Assembly (NCBI GenBank): GCA_963770995.1
Contig: CAVYRS010000002.1
Location: 310,001-374,000, forward strand
Length of the DNA stretch: 64,000 bases
Origin: CAVSWN01 sp963770995
GTDB lineage: Bacteria > Acidobacteriota > Vicinamibacteria > Vicinamibacterales > CAVVIG01
Direction: 5' to 3'
The notes beneath the pieces are model-generated. The model made no database searches and was not told the origin of the DNA. It saw only the letters and a program-made list of their open reading frames with translations. Shown piece after piece: positions 25,712-34,173 of this stretch; position 1 is the stretch's first letter, and every line of letters starts with the position of its first letter. The translations under genes and the position numbers were made by a program.

Positions 25712-26623
25712 ATGGCCGTGACTCGGATGCCGATCGTGTTGGCGGCGGCGCTCTTTACTGTTTTCGTCAATGCGCAGGTGCCGGCGCCGCTCCCCCAGAA
25801 CCCGTCGCCGATGTCGGATACGACGCGTCCGCATCCGCGGGTCGCGGAAGATACGCCGCGCGGTCAGCGCGCGACGCTCAACGAGGGCACGCTGTTCGTG
25901 CGCAACGGCCTGCGGCCATCCGGTCGTCTGCCGCTGATCGTCCATTTCCACGGCGCGCCCTGGCTCGTCGAACACCAGGTGTCGCAGCAAAAGCCGCCAG
26001 CGATCCTGCTCACCTATCAGCTCGGAAGCGGATCCGGCGTCTACGGCCGGGCGTTCGCCGACCCGGAGCGATTCGGCGCGGCGCTCTCTGCTGCGGCGGA
26101 CGCGGCCTCGCGCGTGCTGGGTCGCTCCGTGACATTCGATCCGGTCGTGCTCACGAGCTTCAGCGCCGGCTACGGCGCCATCCGCGCGATCATGCGGCAA
26201 CCCGAGCACTACGCACGCGTCTCCACCGTGCTGCTCGCCGATTCGCTGCATGCAGACTACGACGGCGCCCCTGCGTCGGACCAGCCGCGAACGGCCGATC
26301 CCCCCGTTCATACCGCGGACATTGACGTGTTCCTGCATCTGGCGCAAGACGCCGCAGCCGGCCGCAAACGGTTTCTGGTGACGCATTCGGAGGTGTTTCC
26401 CGGTACCTACGCCAGCACGACGGACACGTCCAACGCGCTGCTGGCATCGCTGGGCCTCACGCGTCACGCGCGGCTCCGCGAGGGGCCGCTGGGGATGCAG
26501 CAGCTCAGCGAGACGTCACGCGGCGGCTTCACGGTGCTTGGATTCGCCGGCAACTCCGCGCCGGATCATCTGGACCATCTGTACGCGCTCGGCGAGTGGC
26601 TGGACCGACTGCACAAGTTCTAG
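25712..26623 (+). CDS. Secreted alpha/beta-hydrolase-like protein, function unknown
   Basis: 303 residues from ATG 25712. Signal peptide MAVTRMPIVLAAALFTVFVN, cleaved after NAQ. The oxyanion-region LIVHFHGAPW and the nucleophile-elbow-like VLTSFSAGYGAIRAI (SxSxG) indicate an alpha/beta-hydrolase fold. Asp in LADSLHADYDG and the late His in SAPDHLDHLYALGEWLDR are candidates for the rest of a triad. No specific family recognised. Confidence 0.72.
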   Translation: MAVTRMPIVLAAALFTVFVNAQVPAPLPQNPSPMSDTTRPHPRVAEDTPRGQRATLNEGTLFVRNGLRPSGRLPLIVHFHGAPWLVEHQVSQQKPPAILLTYQLGSGSGVYGRAFADPERFGAALSAAADAASRVLGRSVTFDPVVLTSFSAGYGAIRAIMRQPEHYARVSTVLLADSLHADYDGAPASDQPRTADPPVHTADIDVFLHLAQDAAAGRKRFLVTHSEVFPGTYASTTDTSNALLASLGLTRHARLREGPLGMQQLSETSRGGFTVLGFAGNSAPDHLDHLYALGEWLDRLHKF

Positions 26624-26726
26624 CCCTTCGCGGTCGCGCGGCAGATCAGCGCGGCGCGCGACACGTACTCGCGATTCGCTCGCGTCCGTCAAACGTCTCG
26701 CCTGACGGCGACGAGATCCCGCGCCG

Positions 26727-27287
26727 TTATCCTTTCGCTCGTTCCATCAGTGTGTGCGCGTGGCTTGCCGCCCGCTCGCCGGTCGGATTCTGATTGTAGG
26801 CATCCGATTGGCCGGGTGGAATGCTGAGGTACTTCCAGTCGCCGCCGCGCGTCGCCTTGGCGATCAGAACGATCTGCCCGACGTGGGATGCGACATGCGC
26901 CAGCGCCCGAAGCAGCGCTTCATGCACCTTGAGTGAAACGCCTCGAACGGTTACCGCATCACCCAATTGCGCGTCGCCGAGCTCGCCCAGGGCGCGAAAC
27001 AGGATCTCCCAGCCCTGCTCCCATTTCGCCAGAAGCTCCTCGCGGCTGACGACGCGGGCCGCGAACTCCTCGTCACGCTGGCGCCACGGCTTCTCGCCGT
27101 CCGTCGTCAGGAAGTCGGTGAAGCGCGAGCGCAGGTTGCCGGACACGTGCCAGCAAATCACGGCGATCGAATTCCCGCCGGGGCGTGCGTCAGTGAGCTC
27201 GCCGTCCGTCAGTTGGGCGATCGCCGCTTCGGCGAGCGCTTTGTAGCGACCGAATTCGCCGCGAATCGATTCGATGATGTCCCTCAT
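26727..27287 (-). CDS. DinB/DUF1572 family protein
   Basis: 186 residues, four-helix-bundle DinB superfamily. Metal-ligand His residues are visible in ICWHVSGNLRSR and LRALAHVASHVGQIVLIAKA, with the C-terminal LSIPPGQSDAYNQNPTGE typical of DUF1572. ATG 27287 overlaps the TGA of the upstream gene (ATGA), so translation is coupled to the STAS-phosphotransferase protein. Members are thiol transferases or unknown; the substrate here is unknown. Confidence 0.85.
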   Translation of the reverse strand: MRDIIESIRGEFGRYKALAEAAIAQLTDGELTDARPGGNSIAVICWHVSGNLRSRFTDFLTTDGEKPWRQRDEEFAARVVSREELLAKWEQGWEILFRALGELGDAQLGDAVTVRGVSLKVHEALLRALAHVASHVGQIVLIAKATRGGDWKYLSIPPGQSDAYNQNPTGERAASHAHTLMERAKG

Positions 27288-29542
27288 CGTTTGCCTTCCA
27301 GCTCCTGAATGGCGCGGCAGATCAGCCCGGCGCTGCAGGCGGCATACCGTTTGTTGCGGCGCGTGACCTGCGCGTAGCAGATCACCGAATAGGTCCACTC
27401 GAGAACGGCCAGCCAGTACGGCACCATGTCCTGCTCGAACAGCGTGACGATATCGGCGCACTGGCGGAGACGGGCAATGACGGCGTGCGCTTTCAGGACC
27501 AGGGGATCGCTGCCACGATAGACGAGCGGCGGCGCTTCGCCGAGCCGTGTGACGCGCGTCAGACCCTCCTCGAACTCGAGCAGCTGGCGCAGCTCCTCGT
27601 CGGTCTCGAGACGCGGAAACTCGAACTTGAGAATCGGCTCGATGCGCGCGAAGTCCGAGACGGCATTGCGCGGCCGCGTCTCCGAAAAATCGATGACGTA
27701 GAGATTCTCGCGCTCGTCTACGAGCACGTTCTGCAGGTTCAGGTCGCCGTGGCAGATGGCCGTGTACCACAGCCGCGACTCGCCGTCGCGTAACGTGTAG
27801 GTGTCGAGAAAGCGCATCGGATTGGGCAGCTCGAGGCCGAGCTCTGGACACTCGAGCACTGGCGCGTCGCGCGAGAGGCCGAGCTCGCGCTCGGCGACCT
27901 CGAACAGCTGCGGAAACAGCCGCAGCGGCGTGTGGTCGCGATAGAGCCACACCTGCTCCCATTTCGGCTGCGCGTACCACGGCTTGAGCACGCGCGTGAG
28001 CAGCGTGTCGACGAGTGGCAGGATCTCGCTGGTGGGCCGCCGCAGGTAGTGCTCGCGCAACCATACGAGATGACTCTCCGGCCCGTTGACCCCGAGGAAG
28101 TTGTAGCGGAGGCCCGCCCACTCGCCGTCTTCGGCGCCGCCGAGCACCGTCGTCCCATTGTTCAGGATGAAGCGCGCGACGTACTCGCGGTTCGCAATCT
28201 CCTCGCGCGCGGTCAGCGCCGTCGGACCGATCTTGAGGACCGTCGGCAGCGTGCGGCGTCCGTCGCGGTCGTACGCGACGACGCGGAACGTCTTCGAGTT
28301 GTAGCCGCCGTGCAGCGGCGTCAGCGTCACGGACTGGCAATCGCTGTAGAGGCGCCGCACGATGGCGTCCCATTCGGGACGCCAGTCGAGGTCGCCCTCG
28401 ATCGCAATCTGCAGCAGTTTTTCCGCACCGCCTCGAATCGCCGTGGGGACGAACAGCCAGAAGGTCGCGTGCGACACCGAAGTGTCCGCATCGATGCCGA
28501 CGACTCCGCTGAGGGCCTCGGGCGTGCCGATCGCACGGACGGCGTCGAGCAAGTCGAGACCAAGGCGCTTCGCCTCGTCCGTCTGCAGGGTCACAGCGCC
28601 GCCGACGACGCTCCTGCCGGATCCAATCGGCACGTGGCCGGCCCAGTCGCGCAGCACCGCGTCGCCCTCGCCCGCCGATCGTGGCGCGTTCGGATCGCTC
28701 GCGATGCCAATCGCGAGCACCGCGCCAGCGGTGTCGCCCCGTTCGGCGATAGCGACGAATCCCAGGGCGTGAGGGCTCGTCCCGAGCTCCGCCGCCGCCA
28801 CGGTCCACACGTCGGCGACGGCGTCGAGCAGACGGAACGGATCGGTGCCGCTCACCTCCGCCACGAGCGTCGGCACGCCCGAGATGCCGAACGCCGATGC
28901 TACGTGCACCGGCACGGTGGCGGACGCACCGCCGGTCATGAAGTCGGAGACGCCGTGCGCATCGGCAGGCAGCACGCCGGCGAAGGTCGGCGTGCTCACG
29001 AAGGCGCCGAGCCCGGCTCGCGCATCGGCCACGCTCTCGCCGAACCCGCCGGTGCCGAACGCGAAACCGAGATGCTCGAGGCTGACGCTGACCAACGGAC
29101 GGTCTCGCGCGCCGTTCCACCATTCGAGACTGCAGCTGCCGCCGGCCATTCGCCGCGCGCGCACGACGCGCCCCGACGCCATCCGCTCGACAACGGGACC
29201 GACCGCCGCGGCGCGAGCAATGGCGAGCGCGTCGTCGACCGTAGGCTGCGACCGCAGCCAGCCGTCGAGGGCGCTGACTTCCAGCAACTGGCGCACGATC
29301 CGCGTGATCGCGACGAGGATGACGCCGCCGTCACGCGCTCTGAGTGTCTTCTCCAGCGTGACGAGCGACCGGAGACCGATGCTCGACATGTAGCCGACGC
29401 CGGCCATGTCGAGCACCCAGTACGGCGCGTCGCTGTCGATGCCCAGCGTCGTTTCGTCGAACTGCAGCGCGCCGAAGCCGTCGAAGCGTCCGCTCAGCGT
29501 CAGGATCGGGACGCGGTCGACGTACGAGATCCGGACGTCCAC
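27284..29542 (-). CDS. STAS domain protein fused to a kinase-like phosphotransferase domain
   Basis: 752 residues from GTG 29542 (VDVRISYVDRVPILTLSG). Residues ~1-105 are a STAS domain (PYWVLDMAGVGYMSSIGLRS carries the Ser position phosphorylated in anti-sigma antagonists; RIVRQLLEVSALDGWL follows). Residues ~110-390 are a middle region of unknown fold that resembles neither known kinase nor STAS. Residues ~390-752 form an aminoglycoside-phosphotransferase-like domain: LHGGYNSKTFRV as nucleotide loop, LKIGP as the Lys strand, CHGDLNLQNVLVD as catalytic loop and YVIDFSETRPRN as metal motif. Similar kinase-like domains have been described as ternary-complex-associated domains in stress and conflict systems; this link is inferred. 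Followed by DinB with overlapping stop/start. Confidence 0.75.
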   Translation of the reverse strand: MDVRISYVDRVPILTLSGRFDGFGALQFDETTLGIDSDAPYWVLDMAGVGYMSSIGLRSLVTLEKTLRARDGGVILVAITRIVRQLLEVSALDGWLRSQPTVDDALAIARAAAVGPVVERMASGRVVRARRMAGGSCSLEWWNGARDRPLVSVSLEHLGFAFGTGGFGESVADARAGLGAFVSTPTFAGVLPADAHGVSDFMTGGASATVPVHVASAFGISGVPTLVAEVSGTDPFRLLDAVADVWTVAAAELGTSPHALGFVAIAERGDTAGAVLAIGIASDPNAPRSAGEGDAVLRDWAGHVPIGSGRSVVGGAVTLQTDEAKRLGLDLLDAVRAIGTPEALSGVVGIDADTSVSHATFWLFVPTAIRGGAEKLLQIAIEGDLDWRPEWDAIVRRLYSDCQSVTLTPLHGGYNSKTFRVVAYDRDGRRTLPTVLKIGPTALTAREEIANREYVARFILNNGTTVLGGAEDGEWAGLRYNFLGVNGPESHLVWLREHYLRRPTSEILPLVDTLLTRVLKPWYAQPKWEQVWLYRDHTPLRLFPQLFEVAERELGLSRDAPVLECPELGLELPNPMRFLDTYTLRDGESRLWYTAICHGDLNLQNVLVDERENLYVIDFSETRPRNAVSDFARIEPILKFEFPRLETDEELRQLLEFEEGLTRVTRLGEAPPLVYRGSDPLVLKAHAVIARLRQCADIVTLFEQDMVPYWLAVLEWTYSVICYAQVTRRNKRYAACSAGLICRAIQELEGKR

Positions 29543-29575
29543 TAGTCTGCCGCGCACCAACCGCCTGCGCACGGT

Positions 29576-29634
29576 CGCTCGTGGTGAGCTTGTCGAACCA
29601 CGAGCTCGTCCTTCGACAGGCTCAGGACGAGCGT
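29576..29634. repeat. Interspersed double-hairpin element, copy A4
   Basis: 59 bp, same order of halves as copy A2 (GTGGT..ACCAC first, GTCCT..AGGAC second). Between the molybdopterin oxidoreductase and the STAS gene. Confidence 0.85.
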
Positions 29635-29666
29635 GTATGGGGCCCTCACACTCACCAGACTCGCAG

Positions 29667-30389
29667 CTACGCCGGGAGCGGCGGCATCGGCAGACCCGGT
29701 GTCGCGAACACCATCTCGGTGATCGCCTTGACGCTCCGGTTGCCGTAGCGAAACGGCACGACGAGCCGCAGCGGCGCGCCATGCCTGGAGGGAATCGGTT
29801 GGCCGTTCATCATCCACGCGAGCATCACCTGCGGATGTCTGAGCGTGGCGAGCGCCTCGTCCACGTAGTGGCGATCCGACGCCACCAGCCGGCAATAGTG
29901 CGCTCCGGGCACGAGACCCAGCATGTCGGCGAAATCGGCGAACTTCACCCCCGTCCAGGTGACGATGCCGCGCGGATTGGCGGCGCCGCACTGGAGCAGA
30001 TACGTGTGCGACACGCGCGGCAGCTTCTCGAGATCCGCGAAGCGGAGCGTGCCCGAGAGCTTGGCGAGCCCGCGCGTATCGATCTTGATCTTCAGTTTCT
30101 GGTAGTCGAACTCGATCTCCGGCGCCTGGCGGTTGGGCGTCCGCCACATCAGCGGATCGGTGATCGGTCCGGCCGCGCTCGCCGGGTGTTCCGGCGCGGA
30201 GCCGTCGGGGTTCAGGGGCAGCGGCGCGGGAAATCCGGCGCGCAGGGGCGTCTCGACGAGCTGATCCGGCCAGGGAGCCGCCGGCGCGGCCGGCGCCTGG
30301 GCTGCGACGTCCGGGGTCAGCACACCCAGCGACAAACCGGCCAGCGCGGCACTCGACGCGCAGATAGCGTCACGTCGTGAAAGCGTCAT
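29667..30389 (-). CDS. Molybdopterin-dependent oxidoreductase, sulfite oxidase family, Tat-exported
   Basis: 240 residues from ATG 30389. Tat leader MTLSRRDAICASSAALAG. The SUOX-fold core shows GTLRFADLEKLPRVSHTYLL then QCGAANPRGIVTWTGVKFAD, where the Cys ligates molybdenum, and SRHGAPLRLVVPFRYGNRSV with the pterin-contact Gly and Arg. No heme or dimerisation domain, so it resembles small YedY/MsrP-like periplasmic proteins. Substrate unknown. No membrane partner is adjacent. Confidence 0.87.
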   Translation of the reverse strand: MTLSRRDAICASSAALAGLSLGVLTPDVAAQAPAAPAAPWPDQLVETPLRAGFPAPLPLNPDGSAPEHPASAAGPITDPLMWRTPNRQAPEIEFDYQKLKIKIDTRGLAKLSGTLRFADLEKLPRVSHTYLLQCGAANPRGIVTWTGVKFADFADMLGLVPGAHYCRLVASDRHYVDEALATLRHPQVMLAWMMNGQPIPSRHGAPLRLVVPFRYGNRSVKAITEMVFATPGLPMPPLPA

Positions 30390-30441
30390 CGCATCACCTC
30401 GATCGGAGACGATAACAGAATCTGGCTTAGGGCCGGCGGAG

Positions 30442-30506
30442 GAATAAGGTGTACATTGTGGCCGCCGATGCATCCCGCCTCGACGCCCACATTGCACACC
30501 TTATTC
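30442..30506. promoter_or_regulatory. Inverted repeat GAATAAGGTGT...ACACCTTATTC in a divergent promoter region
   Basis: Arms of 20 bp at 30442-30461 and 30487-30506, GAATAAGGTGTxCAxTGTGG and its complement, separated by 25 bp. It is AT-richer than the surroundings, in the 156-bp divergent space between the oxidoreductase and the cytidylate-kinase-like gene. It may be a dimeric operator pair or a hairpin in the leader RNA. Confidence 0.6.
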
Positions 30507-30545
30507 TTCCGCGGGCCCTTGGGATAGCCGCACAGACACGTCGCG

Positions 30546-31214
30546 ATGACCAACACTTCGAAGACCGTGGCCATCTCGCGCCAGCGCGGCAGCGGGGGAT
30601 CGTACATCGGGCGCGCGATCGCCGACCGTTTGAACCTGCGGTACATCGATCGGCAAATGCTGCGTGAGGCGGCGGAGTATCTGCGCCAGCACGATCCGGA
30701 GGAAAAGATCGAGCCGTCCGGATCGTGGTGGTCGCGTCTCGGGGAGACGCTCGCGCTGGGCGCGCCCGAAGTGGGCTACGTCCCGCCGTCGCTCGAGGCC
30801 ACCTACGAAGGCGAGCTCTTCGACATCGAAAAGCGCATCATTCAGCGCGTCGTCGAGGGTCAGATTGCCGCCGAACCGACGGTCATCGTCGGACGCGGCG
30901 CCGCCCAGACGCTGCGCGGGCGGGCGTGCGTGCTGTCGGTCTTTCTGCACGCCCCCGAAGCGTGGCGGGTCGACCGCGCCAAGCAGGCCTACAGCCTCAC
31001 CGACTCGAACGCGGCGCAAAAGATGGTGCGCGAGTCGGATCGCTCGCGGTCGCGGTTCATCCGATCGGTAGCCGACGTGGAGTGGACCGATGCCGAGGCG
31101 TACGACGTGACGCTCGACACCTCCGCGCTCGGCTTCGAGGCCGTGATCGACGTCATCGTGCGCGCGGTGGACGCGCGGTTCGAGCGGCGGCTGCTCGGCG
31201 ACGCGGTGCGGTAA
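30546..31214 (+). CDS. Cytidylate kinase-like family protein
   Basis: 222 residues. P-loop-type N-terminus VAISRQRGSGGSYIGRAIAD with YIDRQMLREAAEYL, and VIVGRGAAQTL, typical of the cytidylate kinase-like (Cytidylate_kin2) family, which is distinct from Cmk. Members are predicted nucleotide kinases with unknown substrates. ATG 30546. It stands alone, followed by repeat A5. Confidence 0.85.
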   Translation: MTNTSKTVAISRQRGSGGSYIGRAIADRLNLRYIDRQMLREAAEYLRQHDPEEKIEPSGSWWSRLGETLALGAPEVGYVPPSLEATYEGELFDIEKRIIQRVVEGQIAAEPTVIVGRGAAQTLRGRACVLSVFLHAPEAWRVDRAKQAYSLTDSNAAQKMVRESDRSRSRFIRSVADVEWTDAEAYDVTLDTSALGFEAVIDVIVRAVDARFERRLLGDAVR

Positions 31215-31222
31215 GCCGTCAC

Positions 31223-31280
31223 CGCTCGTCCTGAGCTTGTCGAAGGACGAGCTCGTGGTTCGACAGGCTCACCACGAGCG
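31223..31280. repeat. Interspersed double-hairpin element, copy A5
   Basis: 58 bp, order of halves as in A1 (GTCCT..AGGAC first). Followed by a T-rich run (31297-31304), so it could terminate transcription of the upstream kinase-like gene. Confidence 0.85.
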
Positions 31281-31308
31281 AAAACGTGCACGTCGTCTTT
31301 TTTTCTGC

Positions 31309-31339
31309 TTGACATCCCCGGCCGTTCTTCGCATACAGT
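31309..31339 (+). promoter_or_regulatory. Candidate sigma-70 promoter of the GntR/ABC operon
   Basis: TTGACA at 31309-31314 and TACAGT at 31334-31339, 19-bp spacing, just upstream of the GntR operator palindrome. The -35 box is a perfect consensus. Confidence 0.55.
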
Positions 31340-31343
31340 AATA

Positions 31344-31365
31344 CTGTGCTAGTTCAGTAGCACAG
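31344..31365. promoter_or_regulatory. GntR-type operator palindrome
   Basis: CTGTGCTA-N6-TAGCACAG, a perfect 8-bp-arm dyad between the promoter and the GntR start codon at 31373. The position suits autorepression, as in YtrA-type operons. Confidence 0.75.
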
Positions 31366-31372
31366 TTGCTGA

Positions 31373-31846
31373 ATGCTGTTCCGCCCCAACCCGTCGCTCG
31401 GCGTACCCATCTACCTGCAGCTCATGGAGCAGGTGAAGCACGCCATCGAAACCGGCGCCCTTCGCGCGGGTGAACAGCTGCCCGGCATCCGGCCGCTCGC
31501 GGAGGAGCTCGTGATCAATCCAAACACCGTCGCCAAGGTTTATCGCGAGCTCGAACACGAAGGCGTCATCGAGCTGCGGCACGGCGCCGGCGCGTTCGTG
31601 TCCGGGACCGCGCGCGCAAAGAAGGCCACCGACACGCTTCGCGCGGCACAGACGATCGTCGCCGCTGCGGTGGAGAAACTCCATGGACGCGGCGTCACCG
31701 ACGAAGAAATCCGCCGCCTGTTCGAGGCGGAGCTGGCGGGTCTGACGAAGGCAGGCCGAAGGAGGCAACCGTGGCTGACGCGCTGGTGGTCGAAACCGTC
31801 GATCTGCGAAAGAGCTACGGGCCGACGGAGGCGGTTCGCGGGTTGA
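31373..31846 (+). CDS. GntR family regulator, YtrA type
   Basis: Winged helix of the short YtrA subfamily: VPIYLQLMEQVKHAIETGAL, GEQLPGIRPLAEELVINPNT, VAKVYRELEHEGVIELRHGA, GAFVSG, then a ~60-residue helical tail. These regulators repress an ABC transporter operon in which they are the first gene; here the ATPase and permease follow. The reading frame runs 76 bp into the ATPase gene, so the last ~25 residues (Arg/Trp-rich) may be a true overlap or a sign of a small indel near 31770. Confidence 0.87.
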   Translation: MLFRPNPSLGVPIYLQLMEQVKHAIETGALRAGEQLPGIRPLAEELVINPNTVAKVYRELEHEGVIELRHGAGAFVSGTARAKKATDTLRAAQTIVAAAVEKLHGRGVTDEEIRRLFEAELAGLTKAGRRRQPWLTRWWSKPSICERATGRRRRFAG

Positions 31847-32670
31847 ACCTCCAGGTGCCGGCCGGGTCGATCTACGGGTTCCTCGGGCGCAACGGCGCCG
31901 GCAAGACGACGACCATCAAGATGCTCCTCGGCATGGCGCGGCCCACCAGCGGCGCCGTTCGCGTCTTCGGACTTCCCGCCGACACCGCGGAGTCGAGCGT
32001 CGACATCCGTCGCCGCGCCGCGTTCGTCGGCGAAGACAAGGACCTCTACGACTACATGACCGTCGAGGAAATGATTCGCTTCACCGCGGCGTTTTTTCCC
32101 CGGTGGCGAACCGACCTCGAACAGCGCTATCTGCGGACGTTCGACGTGCCGCCCGCGAGAAAAGTGAAGGCGCTGTCCCGCGGGACTCGCACGAAGCTCG
32201 CGCTGCTTCTGGCCCTGTGCCGCGGGGCCGAGCTGTTGATTCTCGACGAACCGACCTCGGGGCTCGACCCGGCGATGACCGAAGACGTCCTGCAGGCGCT
32301 CGTGACGCACGTGGCCGGCGGCGAGACGACGGTGTTCTTCTCGTCGCATCAGATCGCCGAAGTCGATCAGATCGCCGATCACGTGGCGATCATCGATCGC
32401 GGACGCGCGGTCGTGGCCGGCGCGCTCGACGATCTCCGCGAACGCTACCGCCGGATTCAGCTCGTCTTCGACGGCAGTGCGCCGGACGCGGTTTTCCACT
32501 CGCCCGGCGTGGAACGGGTGCAGCGCAACGGCAGGGTCCTCTCGGTGGTGTCGAGCGCGGGCGCGGAGCGGATTCTCGACGAAGCGCGCACCCTCGGCGC
32601 TGTCTCCGTCGACGTCGTCCCGATCACGTTGAAAGAGATCTTCCTCGAAACGGTTGCGACGGAGAGCTGA
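31771..32670 (+). CDS. ABC transporter ATP-binding protein
   Basis: 299 residues from GTG 31771. Walker A GRNGAGKTTT, Q-loop region FVGEDKDLYDYMTVEE, a degenerate signature KALSRGTRTKLALLLALCRG, Walker B LLILDEPTSGLDP and H-loop FFSSHQIAEVD. The C-terminal ~80 residues are the accessory domain seen in YtrB/CcmA-like exporters. Works with the permease encoded two bases downstream, probably as an exporter under GntR control. Confidence 0.9.
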   Translation: MADALVVETVDLRKSYGPTEAVRGLNLQVPAGSIYGFLGRNGAGKTTTIKMLLGMARPTSGAVRVFGLPADTAESSVDIRRRAAFVGEDKDLYDYMTVEEMIRFTAAFFPRWRTDLEQRYLRTFDVPPARKVKALSRGTRTKLALLLALCRGAELLILDEPTSGLDPAMTEDVLQALVTHVAGGETTVFFSSHQIAEVDQIADHVAIIDRGRAVVAGALDDLRERYRRIQLVFDGSAPDAVFHSPGVERVQRNGRVLSVVSSAGAERILDEARTLGAVSVDVVPITLKEIFLETVATES

Positions 32671-32671
32671 C

Positions 32672-33436
32672 ATGCTCTGGTACAAGTTCTGGCTCGACAC
32701 GCGCTGGCGGTTTCTGATCGGTCTTCTCCTGCTCGCCGGCTCCGCCTTCTCGATCGTTCTTGCCTACCCGCGCGTCATGCAGCTCATGCCGATGCTGCCG
32801 TCCGCGGACACGGGCGGCGAACTGGGGCGGCGCATCCGCGAGGCCGCGGAACTGTCGCGCGACTACCGCGGCTACATCTGGTCGCAATGGTTCCGTCAGC
32901 AGCCGACGCAGCTCGGCACGTTGTTCGCAGCGCTGCTCGGAACCGGCGGGCTGGTGTCGCCGTCGGGCGGCGGCGCGCTCTTCACGATGTCGCTGCCCAT
33001 CTCCAGGCATCGCCTGGTCGCGACTCGCGCCGCGGCGGGGCTGGCGGAGCTGCTGGTGATCGCGGTCGTGTCGTCGCTCGTCATTCCGATGGTCTCACCC
33101 GCGGTGGGACAGACGTTCAGCGTCGGGAGCGCCATCGTCCACGCGCTGTGCTGGTTCGTGGCCGGAACTGTCTTCTACAGCCTCGCGCTCTTGCTGTCCA
33201 CGGTGTTCAGCGATGTGTGGCGCCCGCTGCTGATTGCGTGCGCCGTCGCGTTCGCGTGGGCCCTGCTCGAATTCGTGCTTCGTGACCTTGCTCCCTTCAG
33301 CATCTTCCGCGTGATGAGCGCGGAAACCTACTTCCGCACCGGTTCACTGCCGTGGCTTGGCTTGATCGCCAGCGCGGCGATCTCAGCGGGCGTGCTGTAC
33401 GGCGCCGCCGTCAATTTCGCCCGCCGGGACTTTTGA
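32672..33436 (+). CDS. ABC transporter permease
   Basis: 254 residues from ATG 32672. About six membrane segments: residues ~14-32, ~85-105, ~125-150, ~155-180, ~185-205 and ~225-248. The N-terminal MLWYKFWLDTRWRF and GGALFTMSLPISRHRLV, and the late VNFARRDF, are typical of ABC-2-like permeases. Partner of the preceding ATPase. Confidence 0.87.
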   Translation: MLWYKFWLDTRWRFLIGLLLLAGSAFSIVLAYPRVMQLMPMLPSADTGGELGRRIREAAELSRDYRGYIWSQWFRQQPTQLGTLFAALLGTGGLVSPSGGGALFTMSLPISRHRLVATRAAAGLAELLVIAVVSSLVIPMVSPAVGQTFSVGSAIVHALCWFVAGTVFYSLALLLSTVFSDVWRPLLIACAVAFAWALLEFVLRDLAPFSIFRVMSAETYFRTGSLPWLGLIASAAISAGVLYGAAVNFARRDF

Positions 33437-33448
33437 GTGGAGGCTTCC

Positions 33449-34168
33449 ATGCAGACTCGAGTTCGCACGCTGATCGTCGCCGCCGCGTTCCTCGGCTCGA
33501 TGCCCGTCGCCGGCGCGCAGAACGCGCTGCCCGATCCATCCGGGCACTGGCAGGGTGCCATCCACATCCCGAACCAGGAGATCGCCATCGAAATCGACCT
33601 GGCGAAGAAAACCAACGGCGATGGCGTCGCCACCTTCACCGGCGTCAACATCAAGGGCTTCCCGCTGTCCGACATCGTCTTCGACGGCGCGTCCGTCAAC
33701 TTCAAGCTCAAAGTCGACGGCGGCGGCGCGTTCAGCGCGAAGGTGTCCGCCGACGGCACGTCGATGGCGGGCGAATTCACGACGAGCAAGGGCGGGTACA
33801 CCGTCCCCTTCAATCTGACCCGCAGCGGCGAGGCGACGTTCGATCCGCCGGCCAGGAGTCCGAAGATTGGGAAGGAGCTCGAAGGTACGTGGACCGGGAT
33901 GCTCGAAGCGAACGGCGTCCCGATGCGGATTTCGCTGACGATGGCCAACCAGCCGGACGGCATGGCGACCGGCTCGATGGCCGTTCTCGATCAGGGCGCC
34001 GTGGACATCCCGGTGTCGACGATCAGCCAGACGGCTTCCGGCGTCAGCATCGCGGTGAAGGTCGTCAACGGAACATTCTCCGGGGCGCTCAATGCCGCAG
34101 GCACGGAGCTGTCCGGCACCTGGAGCCAGGGCACGTTCGCGGCGCCGCTGACCTTCCAGAAGAAGTAA
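33449..34168 (+). CDS. Secreted beta-rich protein of unknown function
   Basis: 239 residues. Signal peptide MQTRVRTLIVAAAFLGSMPV ending AGAQ. The mature part holds two similar halves, each with a GxWxG start (DPSGHWQGAIHIPNQ and ELEGTWTGMLEANGV) and ending FNLTR and LTFQKK. This suggests a duplicated calycin-like beta barrel for a hydrophobic ligand. Probably in the same transcript as the ABC exporter (12-bp gap). No named family recognised. Confidence 0.75.
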   Translation: MQTRVRTLIVAAAFLGSMPVAGAQNALPDPSGHWQGAIHIPNQEIAIEIDLAKKTNGDGVATFTGVNIKGFPLSDIVFDGASVNFKLKVDGGGAFSAKVSADGTSMAGEFTTSKGGYTVPFNLTRSGEATFDPPARSPKIGKELEGTWTGMLEANGVPMRISLTMANQPDGMATGSMAVLDQGAVDIPVSTISQTASGVSIAVKVVNGTFSGALNAAGTELSGTWSQGTFAAPLTFQKK

Positions 34169-34173
34169 GGCTT

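Noticed and set aside
26727..29123. 798-residue minus-strand open frame covering DinB and most of the STAS gene
   Set aside because: Only its last 186 residues (DinB) are real; the rest is an out-of-frame reading of the STAS-phosphotransferase gene.
29407..30380. 324-residue plus-strand frame antisense to the molybdopterin protein
   Set aside because: Runs through repeat A4 and has no domain; the minus strand shows the Tat leader and molybdenum Cys motif.
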